Positions 18,656-28,200 of a stretch of DNA of 64,000 nucleotides are shown here, one piece after another. The stretch is from Ectopseudomonas khazarica (GTDB taxonomy: Bacteria > Pseudomonadota > Gammaproteobacteria > Pseudomonadales > Pseudomonadaceae): NCBI RefSeq assembly GCF_004521985.1, contig NZ_SBHZ01000007.1:1-64000 (forward strand). Reading direction: 5' to 3'. Position 1 is the stretch's first letter. Each line of letters begins with the position of its first letter. Below the pieces are notes generated by a model. It was not told where the DNA came from and searched no databases. It saw only the letters and a program-made list of their open reading frames with translations. Both the position numbers and the translations under genes were made by a program.

Positions 18656-18809
18656 TCATGAATGCTCGGTGACGTCGACCGCCTCGGTCGCTCGAATCTC
18701 GTGCAGGGCTTCGTCACGCTCGTGCACGCGAACAGCATCGAGCGGAAACAGTACTGCACCCTGCCAAGAAAACGACCAGCGCAGTCAGTAGCGCATGCCT
18801 TGCTGGCAT
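18656..18809 (-). pseudogene. Small lipoprotein gene with apparent frameshift
   Basis: An ATG at 18807-18809 with a good AAGGA ribosome site begins a lipoprotein signal (MPARHALLTALVVFLAGC) followed by STVSAR. That frame then ends at 18714 after 31 residues. Shifting by one base near 18737-18745 opens a coherent continuation, DAVRVHERDEALHEIRATE, ending with a stop at 18656-18658. The pattern suggests a roughly 50-aa lipoprotein broken by a one-base indel, or a sequencing error. The rest of the gap 18587-18833 shows no other gene. Confidence 0.5.
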
Positions 18810-18833
18810 CTTCGTCCTTGAAGACCCAACTCT

Positions 18834-19700
18834 CTAATCCTCGGAAGCCTTGATCGACTTCGGTGACAGACGCAGGCTGCGCAAGCTGCGCTTGACGCTC
18901 TTGAGGTGGTTGACCAGGCTCGGCCCGCGCGCCATGGCCACGCCCATGGCCAGCACGTCGATCACCACCAGGTGAGCGATACGTGAGGTCAGCGGGGTGT
19001 AGATCTCGGTGTCTTCCTGCACATCGATGGCCAGGTTGACGGTGGCCAGTTCGGCCAGGGGGGTCTGGCTCGGGCACAGGGTAATCAGGCTGGCACCGGA
19101 CTCACGCACCAGGTTGGCGGTGATCAGCAGGTCCTTGGAACGGCCGGACTGGGAAATGCACACGGCGACATCACCCGGCTTGAGCGTGACCGCGCTCATC
19201 GCCTGCATGTGCGGGTCGGAGTAGGCGGCGGCATTGAGCAACAGGCGGAAGAACTTGTGCTGGGCATCCGCCGCCACGGCACCGGATGCACCGAAGCCGT
19301 AGAACTCCACGCGCTGCGCCTGCGAGCAGGCGGCGATGGCACGCTGCAGCGCCTCGGGGTCGAGCTTCTCGCGCACTTCCATCAGGGTGTGCAGGGTGGT
19401 GTCGAAGATCTTCAGGCTGAAGTCCGCGACCGAGTCGTCCTCGTGAATGGCGAACTGACCGAAACTCGCACCCGCCGCCAGGCTTTGCGCCAGCTTGAGC
19501 TTGAGATCCTGGAAACCACTGCAGCCGATGGCACGGCAGAAACGCACGATGGTCGGCTCGCTGATACCCACGCTGTGCGCCAGCTCGGCCATCGAGCTGT
19601 GCATCACCGATGCGGGATCGAGCAGGACGTGGTCGGCCACCTTCAGTTCTGACTTGCGCAGCAGGTGGCGCGACTGGGCGATGTGTTGCAACAGATTCAC
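18834..19700 (-). CDS. hexR: HexR, RpiR-family regulator of central carbon metabolism
   Basis: A 288-aa RpiR-type regulator with an N-terminal helix-turn-helix (about residues 1-77; VGISEPTIVRFCRAIGCSGF) and a C-terminal SIS sugar-phosphate-binding domain (about 125-255; FYGFGASGAVAADAQHKFFR, ISQSGRSKDLL). HexR in pseudomonads represses Entner-Doudoroff and glyceraldehyde-phosphate genes and is released by 2-keto-3-deoxy-6-phosphogluconate. It is divergent from zwf, and a HexR-type palindrome lies in the shared 202-bp gap. Confidence 0.93.
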   Translation of the reverse strand: MNLLQHIAQSRHLLRKSELKVADHVLLDPASVMHSSMAELAHSVGISEPTIVRFCRAIGCSGFQDLKLKLAQSLAAGASFGQFAIHEDDSVADFSLKIFDTTLHTLMEVREKLDPEALQRAIAACSQAQRVEFYGFGASGAVAADAQHKFFRLLLNAAAYSDPHMQAMSAVTLKPGDVAVCISQSGRSKDLLITANLVRESGASLITLCPSQTPLAELATVNLAIDVQEDTEIYTPLTSRIAHLVVIDVLAMGVAMARGPSLVNHLKSVKRSLRSLRLSPKSIKASED

Positions 19701-19787
19701 GGGCTTGGCTCTATGAGAAAAGGGTCTACCACGGGCACTCGATCGATCATGACTCGGTTATGATCCATCGCCGGGGTTGTAGTGACC

Positions 19788-19803
19788 TTGTAGTTATACT
19801 ACA
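19788..19803. promoter_or_regulatory. HexR operator between hexR and zwf
   Basis: TTGTAGTTATACTACA is a palindrome (TGTAG-TTATA-CTACA) resembling HexR boxes of the form TTGT(N7-8)ACAA. A half-copy, TTGTAGT, precedes it at about 19777. It lies 100 bp upstream of the zwf start and about 88 bp from the hexR start. Confidence 0.75.
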
Positions 19804-19902
19804 TGAGTGGCACTGGCGCACGGCCAACAGCCCGTTTTTGACGTCGTATTACCAACACGGGTAGTTTCCAACAGCCTGTCAGAATCGAGTCGGAGTCTTC
19901 TC

Positions 19903-21345
19903 TTGAGCATCCCCTGCGACATGCTGGTCTTCGGCGGCACCGGCGACCTGGCCCTGCACAAGCTGCTGCCAGCGCTCTACCACCTGCATCGCGAAGGACG
20001 CTTGCATGCCGACGTGCGCATCCTCGCCCTGGCCCGCAGCAGTCACAGCCGCGAGGCCTACCAGGCGCTGGCCGAGCGCCATTGCCGGGCGCAGGTAGCG
20101 CGCGCGGACTTCACTACCGAAACCTGGGCCAGCTTCGCCGCGCGCCTCGACTACTTCGCCATGGACGCCGCGCAGAGCGCCGACTTCGGCCGCCTGGCCA
20201 AGTACCTGGGGCGCGCCGAGGACCGCGTGCGGGTCTACTACCTCGCCACTGCGCCGAATCTGTTCGAAGACATCGCCACCCACCTGGCCAACGCCGGCCT
20301 GGCAGGCCCGGCCGCCCGCATCGTGCTGGAAAAGCCCATCGGCCACTCGCTGGATTCGGCCCGTGCGATCAACGCGGCCATCGGTGCGGTATTCGACGAA
20401 GCTCGGGTGTTCCGCATCGATCACTACCTGGGCAAGGAAACCGTGCAGAACCTCATGGCGCTGCGCTTCGCCAATGCCCTGTTCGAGCCGGTCTGGCGTG
20501 CCGGGCATATCGACCACGTGCAGATCAGCGTCTGCGAGACGCTCGGTGTGGAAAACCGCGGTGCCTACTATGACAAGGCCGGCGCCATGCGCGACATGAT
20601 CCAGAACCACCTGCTGCAGCTGCTCTGCCTGGTGGCCATGGAAGCGCCGGTACGCTTCGACGCCGAGGCCGTGCGCAATGAGAAGGTGAAGATTCTCGAA
20701 GCGCTCAAGCCCATCAGCGGCCTCGACGTGCAGGACAAGACCGTGCGCGGCCAGTACACCGCCGGCCAGATCGGTGGCCATGACGTGCAGGCCTACTACT
20801 TCGAGAAAAACGTCGACAACGACAGCGACACCGAGACCTTCGTCGCCGTACAGGCGGAGATCGACAACTGGCGCTGGGCCGGCGTGCCTTTCTACCTGCG
20901 CACCGGCAAACGCCTGGCGAAGAAAGCCTCGGAGATTCTCATCCAGTTCAAGCCGGTGCCACACCGCCTGTTCAACGATGGCGAGGCCAACCAGCTGCTG
21001 ATTCGCCTGCAGCCGGAAGAACGCATCAGCCTGCAGCTGATGGCCAAGAACCCGGGCAAGGGCATGCGCCTCAAACCCGTGGAACTGGACCTCAACCTGG
21101 CCAACGCCTTCAGCCAGCAACGCCGCTGGGACGCCTACGAGCGCCTGCTGCTGGACGTGATCGAAGGCGACTCCACGCTGTTCATGCGCCGCGACGAAGT
21201 CGAGGCCGCCTGGCAGTGGGTCGACCCGATCCTGCAGGGCTGGCACCAGCACTACCAGAGCCCGCGCCCCTACCCGGCCGGCAGCGACGGCCCGGAGCAA
21301 CTGCAGCACCTGCTGGAGCGCCATGGCCGGCACTGGGCCGAATGA
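19903..21345 (+). CDS. zwf: Glucose-6-phosphate 1-dehydrogenase
   Basis: Zwf (480 aa) oxidises glucose-6-phosphate to 6-phosphogluconolactone at the entry of the Entner-Doudoroff and pentose-phosphate routes. Visible motifs are the N-terminal nucleotide site GGTGDLA (residues 11-17) and the active-site signature RIDHYLGKE (from residue 171). The frame is open from 19807, but the family N-terminus and a GGAG ribosome site 7 bp upstream point to a TTG start at 19903. Unusually, pgl and eda do not follow; the next gene is the T6SS hcp. Control by the adjacent HexR is likely. Confidence 0.93.
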   Translation: MSIPCDMLVFGGTGDLALHKLLPALYHLHREGRLHADVRILALARSSHSREAYQALAERHCRAQVARADFTTETWASFAARLDYFAMDAAQSADFGRLAKYLGRAEDRVRVYYLATAPNLFEDIATHLANAGLAGPAARIVLEKPIGHSLDSARAINAAIGAVFDEARVFRIDHYLGKETVQNLMALRFANALFEPVWRAGHIDHVQISVCETLGVENRGAYYDKAGAMRDMIQNHLLQLLCLVAMEAPVRFDAEAVRNEKVKILEALKPISGLDVQDKTVRGQYTAGQIGGHDVQAYYFEKNVDNDSDTETFVAVQAEIDNWRWAGVPFYLRTGKRLAKKASEILIQFKPVPHRLFNDGEANQLLIRLQPEERISLQLMAKNPGKGMRLKPVELDLNLANAFSQQRRWDAYERLLLDVIEGDSTLFMRRDEVEAAWQWVDPILQGWHQHYQSPRPYPAGSDGPEQLQHLLERHGRHWAE

Positions 21346-21432
21346 GCCGAGCGGCAGCTTCTTGCGCAGCGCCCGCCGGACAAAGCACTGCCGGATCGCC
21401 TGAAAACCAGCAAACACGGGGCCTTCAGCGCG

Positions 21433-21474
21433 CTGCGCAACAAGCTGCACAGCACTGCGCAACAAGTTGCGCAG
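21433..21474. promoter_or_regulatory. Tandem inverted repeats upstream of hcp
   Basis: A perfect 9-bp inverted repeat, CTGCGCAAC-AA-GTTGCGCAG, lies at 21455-21474. A degenerate copy (17 of 20 or better) is directly before it at 21433-21452. Centre-to-centre spacing is 22 bp, two helical turns. The pair sits about 85-125 bp upstream of a sigma54-like element, the usual position for enhancer-binding-protein sites. Confidence 0.6.
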
Positions 21475-21557
21475 ATTAACGTGATCCAGCGCTCAAGGTG
21501 ACGAACCATTGCCACGCAGTCACGCTAACTGATTGTTTTTATTGGATTTATTTTATC

Positions 21558-21573
21558 TGGCATGCCGCTCGCT
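21558..21573 (+). promoter_or_regulatory. Sigma54 (RpoN)-type promoter for hcp
   Basis: TGGCATGCCGCTCGCT keeps the GG and GC dinucleotides spaced as in the -24/-12 consensus TGGCACG(N4)TTGC. It lies 56 bp upstream of the hcp start. The gap 21346-21628 holds no gene. Confidence 0.55.
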
Positions 21574-21628
21574 TTAGACAGGGCTCCCGGATCGATCATG
21601 ATCCATGACCCAGGCAAGGAGAGCACTC

Positions 21629-22147
21629 ATGCCAACACCCGCGTATCTGTCCCTCGAAGGCACCAAACAAGGTCTGATCACCGCTGGCACCTTCACCGAG
21701 GACTCGGTCGGCAACATCTTCCAGGAAGGTCATGAAGACCAGATTCTGGTTCAGGCGTACAACCACCAGGTCATCATCCCGCGTGACCCGCAGTCCGGCC
21801 AACCGACCGGCCAGCGCGTACACAAGCCGCTGATGATCACCAAGGTCTTCGACAAGTCCTCGCCGCTGATCTTCAACGCCCTGACCTCCGGTGAGCGTCT
21901 GAACAAGTGCCGTCTGGAGTGGTACCGCACCTCCTCCACCGGTACCCAGGAGCACTACTTCACCATCGAACTGGAAGACGCCGTGATCGTCGACGTTCAG
22001 TCGCGCATGCCGAACTGCCAGGACCCGAACATGGCGCACTTCACTCACCTGGAAGACGTCTACTTCACCTACCGCAAAATCGTCTGGACCCACGAAGTCT
22101 CCGGTACTTCCGGCTCCGACGACTGGCGTACCCCGATCTCCGCCTAA
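21629..22147 (+). CDS. hcp: Type VI secretion tube protein Hcp
   Basis: Hcp family protein of 172 aa, the standard length. It forms hexameric rings stacked into the T6SS inner tube and is itself secreted. Typical sequence: MPTPAYLSLEGTKQGLITAG at the start, GNIFQEGHEDQILVQAY, then the C-terminal TYRKIVWTHEVSGTSGSDDW. AAGGAGAG precedes the ATG. No structural T6SS genes (tss) are in the window, so this is an orphan hcp-vgrG cargo island relying on a secretion apparatus encoded elsewhere. Confidence 0.96.
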   Translation: MPTPAYLSLEGTKQGLITAGTFTEDSVGNIFQEGHEDQILVQAYNHQVIIPRDPQSGQPTGQRVHKPLMITKVFDKSSPLIFNALTSGERLNKCRLEWYRTSSTGTQEHYFTIELEDAVIVDVQSRMPNCQDPNMAHFTHLEDVYFTYRKIVWTHEVSGTSGSDDWRTPISA

Positions 22148-22176
22148 TCGCAGGCTGAGTTCGTGCGTCACCGCAG

Positions 22177-22205
22177 CGGCCAGGCATCGTCCTGGCCGTT
22201 GCGTT
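22177..22205 (+). terminator. Hairpin/attenuator between hcp and vgrG
   Basis: An 8-bp GC-rich stem, CGGCCAGG-CATCGT-CCTGGCCG, is followed by a weak T-rich stretch. It may reduce read-through so that Hcp, needed in large amounts, exceeds VgrG. The gap 22148-22335 has no gene. Confidence 0.5.
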
Positions 22206-22335
22206 TCGGCAAAACGCGTCGGACAGGCGCGGCAGTTGCCGAAAACCTCGACCGCTGCCAGCAGCACGCGGCCGAATCGGTTACAACCTGGAGCGCGCCA
22301 CGCGCCCATCATGGAATGATCGAGAGGAACAACGA

Positions 22336-24378
22336 ATGTTCGCCCAGGCCAACCAGACCCATTTCAGTCTCAGCATCGAAGGTGTCGAACACGACCTGCA
22401 GGTGCTCGAGTTCAGCGGGCGCGAGGCGGTCAGCCAGCCGTATGCGTTCGCCGTGGAACTGATCAGCGACAGGCCCGACCTGGACCTGGAAAGCCTGCTG
22501 CATCAACGTGCCTTTCTCGCGTTCGACCAGAAGGGAGCGGGCATCCACGGCCTGATCCATCGTATCGCCCAGGGCGAATCGGGCAAGCGCATGACCCGCT
22601 ACCGCCTGACCCTGGTGCCTCAGCTGACCTATCTGAAACACCGCACCAACCAGCGCATCTTCCAGCACCTGACGGTGGAGAAGATCATCAGCCAGGTGCT
22701 CGAAGAACACGGCATCCAGGCCGATGCGTATCAGTTCCAGCTCGGTTCGATCTACCCCGAGCGCGAATATTGCGTGCAGTACGACGAGAGCGACCTGCAC
22801 TTCGTCCAGCGCCTGTGCGAAGAGGAAGGCATTCACTACCACTTCCAGCACAGCAGCGACGGCCACGTCCTGACCTTCGGCGACGACCAGACCGTCTTCC
22901 CGCGCCTGGCACCGCTGGCCTACCAGCAGGACACCGGCCTGGTGGCCGACGACCCGGTGATCAAGCACTTCGGCGTCCGCGTGGAGACCCGCACCAGCCA
23001 GGTCACGCGCCGTGACTACGACTTCGAGAAGCCACGCCTGCAACTGGAAGCCAAGGCCGATGGCGACGCCCAGCCCAAGCTGGAGGACTACGACTACCCC
23101 GGCCGCTACACCGACCGCGAGCGCGGCAAGCACCTGGCCACGCGCGCCCTGGAACGCCATCGCCACGACTTCGCGCAGGCCCAGGGCGATGGCGACTCGC
23201 CAATCCTGGTCAGTGGCCACTTCCTCGACCTGACCGACCACCCGCGCGACGCCTGGAACCAGCTCTGGCTGCTCACCGAGGTGCTGCACGAAGGCAAGCA
23301 GCCGCAGGTGCTGGAAGAGTCGGTCATCAGCGACACCCGAGCCGACGACGGCTTTACCCAGGGCTATCGCAACCAGTTCGTCGCCACCCCGTGGGACGTC
23401 CCGTATCGCCCGCCGCTGGAGCACCCGAAGCCGCGCATCTTGGGCAGTCAGAGCGCTGTCGTCACCGGCCCGGCCGGCGAAGAGATCCACTGCGACGAAT
23501 ACGGCCGGGTGAAGGTGCAATTCTTCTGGGACCGCGAAGGCCAAGCCGACGACAAAACCAGCTGCTGGCTGCGCGTCAGCTCCAGCTGGGCCGGCGATCG
23601 CTATGGCGCCATCACCATCCCGCGCATCGGCATGGAAGTGCTGGTCACCTTCCTCGAAGGCGACCCCGACCAACCACTGGTCACCGGCTGCCTGTACCAC
23701 GCCGAGCACGTGGTGCCCTACGACCTGCCGGCGAACAAGACCCGCAGCGTGTTCAAGACCCTGAGCAGCCCCGGTGGCGGCGGCTACAACGAGCTGCGCA
23801 TCGAGGACCGCAAGGGCGCCGAGCAGATCTACGTCCACGCCCAGCGCGACTGGGACGAGAACATCGAACACGACCAGAAGATCCGCGTCGGCAACGAGCG
23901 CCACGACACCGTCGAGGCCAATGCCTACAGCCACTTCAAGGCCGAAGAACACCGCACCACTCACGCCGATCGCAAGACCGAGATCAAGGCCAACGACCAC
24001 CTCACCGTCGGCGACAGCCAGCACATCAAGCTGGGCAACGGCCAGTTCATCCAGGCCGGCCAGGAAATTCACCTCAGCAGCGGCCTCAAGGTCGTGCTCG
24101 AAGCCGGCAGCGAACTGACCCTCAAGGGCGGCGGCAGCTTCATCAAGCTCGACGGCGGCGGCGTGACCCTGGTCGGACCGGTGATCAAGATCAATTCCGG
24201 CGGCGCAGCGGGCAGCGGTTCGGGGGCAGCGCCAGTGTTGCCTGGCGCGGTGAGGCCAGCGGATGCGGATAAGGCGGGGGAGTTGCTGATTCAGGCACAG
24301 CGGCAAGCACTAATGCGAGCGACACCACGCTGTGAAATCTGTGAGCAAATGAAAATGCAAAACGGCGAGAAACCCTGA
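22336..24378 (+). CDS. vgrG: Type VI secretion tip protein VgrG
   Basis: VgrG of 680 aa. A gp27-like base (about residues 1-380) with LTYLKHRTNQRIFQHLTVEK and the EREYCVQYDESDLHFVQRL signature is followed by the gp5 OB-fold (about 400-470; GRVKVQFFWDREGQ) and the beta-helical needle (to about 620). The C-terminal tail beyond the needle (about 620-680) is Gly/Ala-rich and ends with CEICEQMKMQ. Such tails often bind the adaptor or effector. Base composition falls at the end of this gene, marking the junction with the cargo array. Its stop overlaps the DUF4123 gene start. Confidence 0.96.
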   Translation: MFAQANQTHFSLSIEGVEHDLQVLEFSGREAVSQPYAFAVELISDRPDLDLESLLHQRAFLAFDQKGAGIHGLIHRIAQGESGKRMTRYRLTLVPQLTYLKHRTNQRIFQHLTVEKIISQVLEEHGIQADAYQFQLGSIYPEREYCVQYDESDLHFVQRLCEEEGIHYHFQHSSDGHVLTFGDDQTVFPRLAPLAYQQDTGLVADDPVIKHFGVRVETRTSQVTRRDYDFEKPRLQLEAKADGDAQPKLEDYDYPGRYTDRERGKHLATRALERHRHDFAQAQGDGDSPILVSGHFLDLTDHPRDAWNQLWLLTEVLHEGKQPQVLEESVISDTRADDGFTQGYRNQFVATPWDVPYRPPLEHPKPRILGSQSAVVTGPAGEEIHCDEYGRVKVQFFWDREGQADDKTSCWLRVSSSWAGDRYGAITIPRIGMEVLVTFLEGDPDQPLVTGCLYHAEHVVPYDLPANKTRSVFKTLSSPGGGGYNELRIEDRKGAEQIYVHAQRDWDENIEHDQKIRVGNERHDTVEANAYSHFKAEEHRTTHADRKTEIKANDHLTVGDSQHIKLGNGQFIQAGQEIHLSSGLKVVLEAGSELTLKGGGSFIKLDGGGVTLVGPVIKINSGGAAGSGSGAAPVLPGAVRPADADKAGELLIQAQRQALMRATPRCEICEQMKMQNGEKP

Positions 24379-25211
24379 TGACCAATCACTACCTGCTCAT
24401 TGATGGTGTACTTCGCCAGGGTGTGATTACCGAACTGTATGGGCGTGGTGAAGAGATGGAAATCGAACCCCTGTACGTAGGTACACGCTGGCAAGAAGCA
24501 CACGATCTAGGCCCAATTCTTGTTGCTACCTCGCCACCGTCCAAGCTCCTATCAGATGCTCAGTCAGATTTTGACTGGCTAGCATGCAGCTGTCGCCTGT
24601 CGAGCAACGCCAACCTGAAAGAGGTTGCCGATCATCTTCGTGAGTTCATTTGCGTGCGCAGCCAGGGGGGCAGCCAGAGTCTGCTGCGCTTTGCCGACCC
24701 GCTAGTAGCTTGGTACTGGCTGGCCAGTTATTCCCCCTCGCAATACCCACATTTGCTTGGCCCCATTACAAGCTGGGAAGTGGCGCTCCCTTCGACTAAA
24801 TGGGAGCCCCACACAGAACTCCAGAGGAACGCTTATACAGCGGCCAATCATCCTCCTGTCGCGTTTGACCGTGCATTCCTGGATGAGCATCAAGAGCAGG
24901 CTCTGCAAAAGGCTTATCACCGGCAGTTGAAAACACGCCTGTACGACTGGCTAGAGATGCACGTACCAGATCTTTTGCAGCAACAAGCTGCAGTTGATTC
25001 CTGGCTATACAACCGCTTGCACAGTGCAGAACAGGTCGGACTGGTCAGTGAGCGCAGTATTGCCATCTGGGCCTTGCTGAGTCTTGAGCAAGGTAACGAC
25101 TTCTTCAGTGTCCCAACCAGCGCCTACAGCCAATGGCAAGCTGGCACGCCAGAGGCTAAAGGCCTGCCTGCTGAAGTGAATCTACAGACTTTTTTCAATG
25201 AACACGCCTGA
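24378..25211 (+). CDS. DUF4123 T6SS adaptor/chaperone (Tap/TEC)
   Basis: A 277-aa DUF4123 protein. The N-terminal YLLIDGVL...LYVGTRW is typical, followed by LLRFADPLVAWYWLAS. These adaptors load a specific effector onto the cognate VgrG and are not secreted. The gene starts at the ATG overlapping the vgrG stop and ends 18 bp before the effector gene, the classic vgrG-tap-effector order. It therefore identifies the product at 25230 as VgrG cargo. Codon use is already less GC-biased than in vgrG. Confidence 0.9.
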   Translation: MTNHYLLIDGVLRQGVITELYGRGEEMEIEPLYVGTRWQEAHDLGPILVATSPPSKLLSDAQSDFDWLACSCRLSSNANLKEVADHLREFICVRSQGGSQSLLRFADPLVAWYWLASYSPSQYPHLLGPITSWEVALPSTKWEPHTELQRNAYTAANHPPVAFDRAFLDEHQEQALQKAYHRQLKTRLYDWLEMHVPDLLQQQAAVDSWLYNRLHSAEQVGLVSERSIAIWALLSLEQGNDFFSVPTSAYSQWQAGTPEAKGLPAEVNLQTFFNEHA

Positions 25212-25229
25212 CGACGCGAAGGATTCGCC

Positions 25230-28200
25230 ATGACCAACTCAAACAGGCAAGCGGCCAAAGACAGCCTACGCGCCACATTCCCTAATAGTTCAGCGACAAG
25301 CACTGGCCAGTGCCCAATGAAGCAAGGGCAGGTGGCTATCTTCCCCGTACGCTACGCAATCGATGAGTCCCCCAAGAAGGCTGGACAGCTAGGTCCGAAT
25401 CCTCTGCCAAAGGACTGGATAGGTCTCGACGAGATGCCACGACTGCAGACTCGCACCTATACCCTTCGCCAGCTCCGCGACGGCTGGGTATATGTATTCG
25501 ACCGCACGGCAAACACCTTCCACGAATACCGACTCAACGGCCACCAATTCAGCCGCATTACTTGGGGTGACCAACAGCTCAACCAGGACACGCGCACCGG
25601 CTCGGGCGACAGTAAGCCTTTTTTGCTGTACCCCAAAGCCAGCTCACTGCTCATTGCCTATTCATCCGCGCAATGGACGTGGCGCACCTGTGAACGCATG
25701 CGTTCCAATCCCAAGCTGCAGCGCCAGTGGATGCGCGAGATCGATCTGCCTCAATACTGCAAGGATCTGACTGCCCCTCACTCTGCTCGTTTGCCACGCC
25801 TCGCCGAGTTGGTTGCCGACATCGACGCAGGCGCAGCCCGCAACGATAGCCGCTTTATGTCCTCGACTCTGCCGACCCAGGCAAAAACTGCGGAGCAGTC
25901 ATGCAAACCAGCCATAGGTAGCGACCAGATTATCGGTAGCGTACCCGACAAGGACGCAGCCTTACTCCTGGCCCTGCAAGATCCGTTGGCCGTGGTCGAT
26001 GACCTTGCTATGCAGCTCACCGGGCGCCATATCGAGCAACACCTGTTCGAGGAGAAGCACCATCACCGCCTTGAAGTTGCCGGCCATATCGAGATGTTCG
26101 CCGGCCTTCCGCTCGACCCGTTCAACGAAAGTGACTGGCCGACCGGCGTGCTCAAAGATGAAGCCAAAAGACAGGTGTTCATCCGAGACGCCCAGAAGTA
26201 CTTGGAAAGCTACCGAGAACTGGTCCGGCCCAGTTTCCCTGTGCTGGACGCCGGCGTCAGCTACGGGCGCTCCCAAGCCCTGGGTATGGAAGGCAAAGCA
26301 CTCGACGCCAAGTATGGCACGGGCACTGCCGCCAAGTTGGAAAAAAAGGCCCAACTGTGGATGGATCGCGCGCCACTGCGTGAACAGGTCAAATATCAGG
26401 AAGCACTCGACTATCGCCGTGATCGTCACGTCGAACTGATCACCCTGATGCGCCATATCGACAGGGCCCGCAACGACCTGATTCCCTGGCTGGAATACAT
26501 CCACACCGACCCCGGCAAAGTCTTCCTTGACCCCTGCGCTGAACAACAATCGTCGCTGCTCATACACACCGCTCAGGGATTGTTCGACGTGCTCGGCCAG
26601 ACCGAGGCCGGCAAAAACTGGCTATGCCAGGATTACGCCAAGCCCAAGACTCTGCTGGGCCTGGCCATATACAACTTCAACAGCGAACTGGCAAGCGCGC
26701 TCGAAGGGATCGCGACGAACTTTGCCGAAAACGGCAACCTCGACCCAGGTTTGGCAACCAGCGTAATCACCCGCAGCAATGAAACTTTCAGCGTGCTGGA
26801 CGACACCAGCGTGCGTAACAGCAAGCTGTTCCAGGCCATGAGCCAACCCGCGCGCCAGGCGTATGACACGCTACAGAAAGTGGCCCGTACCATCGCTAGC
26901 GAAGCTTGGCAGCTTCTGGCCTACCAACTCCTCCCTGCGCTCAGCCCGAAGTTCGCCCCCACCTGGAAGCCGATTGCCTACGCACTGGTAACAGTGGTTA
27001 CTCACATAGATACCGAAGTGATCAAACCCTATGTGATCTATGACCATGGTTATCGCGCCAAGAAGCAAGCCTGGGACATGAAGTTCGCCCAGCTGCAGAA
27101 AAAGATTCGCGCCCAGACGCGTACGGCCACCTTCGGCGCCCGCCATGAACAAGCGGCTGCAAACCGCCAGTTGAGCCAACTCTATGAAGAACAACAGCTA
27201 CTGAAAGCTGCAGAGCCTGATGCCATCCTGGCCAGAGGTGAAGTCCGTGTACAGCAACGCACTACCTTGATCGAGCAACGAGTGGAGTTTCTGCACAGCC
27301 TCGGCAAATCCGAAGCCATCGCGCAGATGGAACTCAAGGGGCGCAACTATGCCGCCTACCTGGAGCGCGTGAAGAAGTGGATGGCCAGCGGCCTGGGCAC
27401 GGGCTTGGCCTCGCTGGTTGCCGCACTGAATATCTGGAACTTCAAGAACACCATGGACCAGGCACGAGCCGATGGTCATTGGAGCCAGGATGATGTGAAG
27501 GCACTCAGCAGCGCGGGCGCCCAGCTTGGCAACGCAATAATGGCACTGGCTCTGATGCCAAGCTGGACGAAGATCAGCAAGTTGAGCGTAGAAGCCATTG
27601 TCAATAGAACGCCCGTTACAACCAAGCTCGCCGAAGTTTCCATCCAAAGCTGGGTCAGCGCCAACGCTGAACTCTCTGCAATGGTACGTGCCTTTGCACT
27701 ACGCGCTGCGGGTATGGCAACACTGGGCGTTATCGCCAACGGCGTAGACGCGTGGATGCTGGAGAACGCAGTTGATAAAGCCAGTGCTAGCGATGAAAGG
27801 CTGGCATTGAAAACCAAACAGTTTGCAGCCATTGGTATGACAGGGATCTCTGGGGCACAACTCTTCTTCGGTGTACGTGCAGCATTAGGCTATACAGCAG
27901 TGGGGTTCTTCTTTGCTTCATGGATTCTATGGGGCTTTTTCATCGTCGGCGTCATCTATCTGGCCGCCACCTTCATTGCCAACAACCTCAAGCGAGAGGG
28001 TTTGAAACTCTGGCTCTGGCGGTGTTGCTGGACGCAAGACAAGGCGTCGTACTGGCCGGACACCTCTCAAGGCCACAGCGACGAGCTCAAGGCCCTGCAC
28101 GAAATACTTATGCGTCCAACCATCTGCGCCAAAACGAACACAGGCTCCTATGGCACAAGCAGCGTCCAGTTGCAGATCGCCCTCCCCGCAGAACTGGCGG

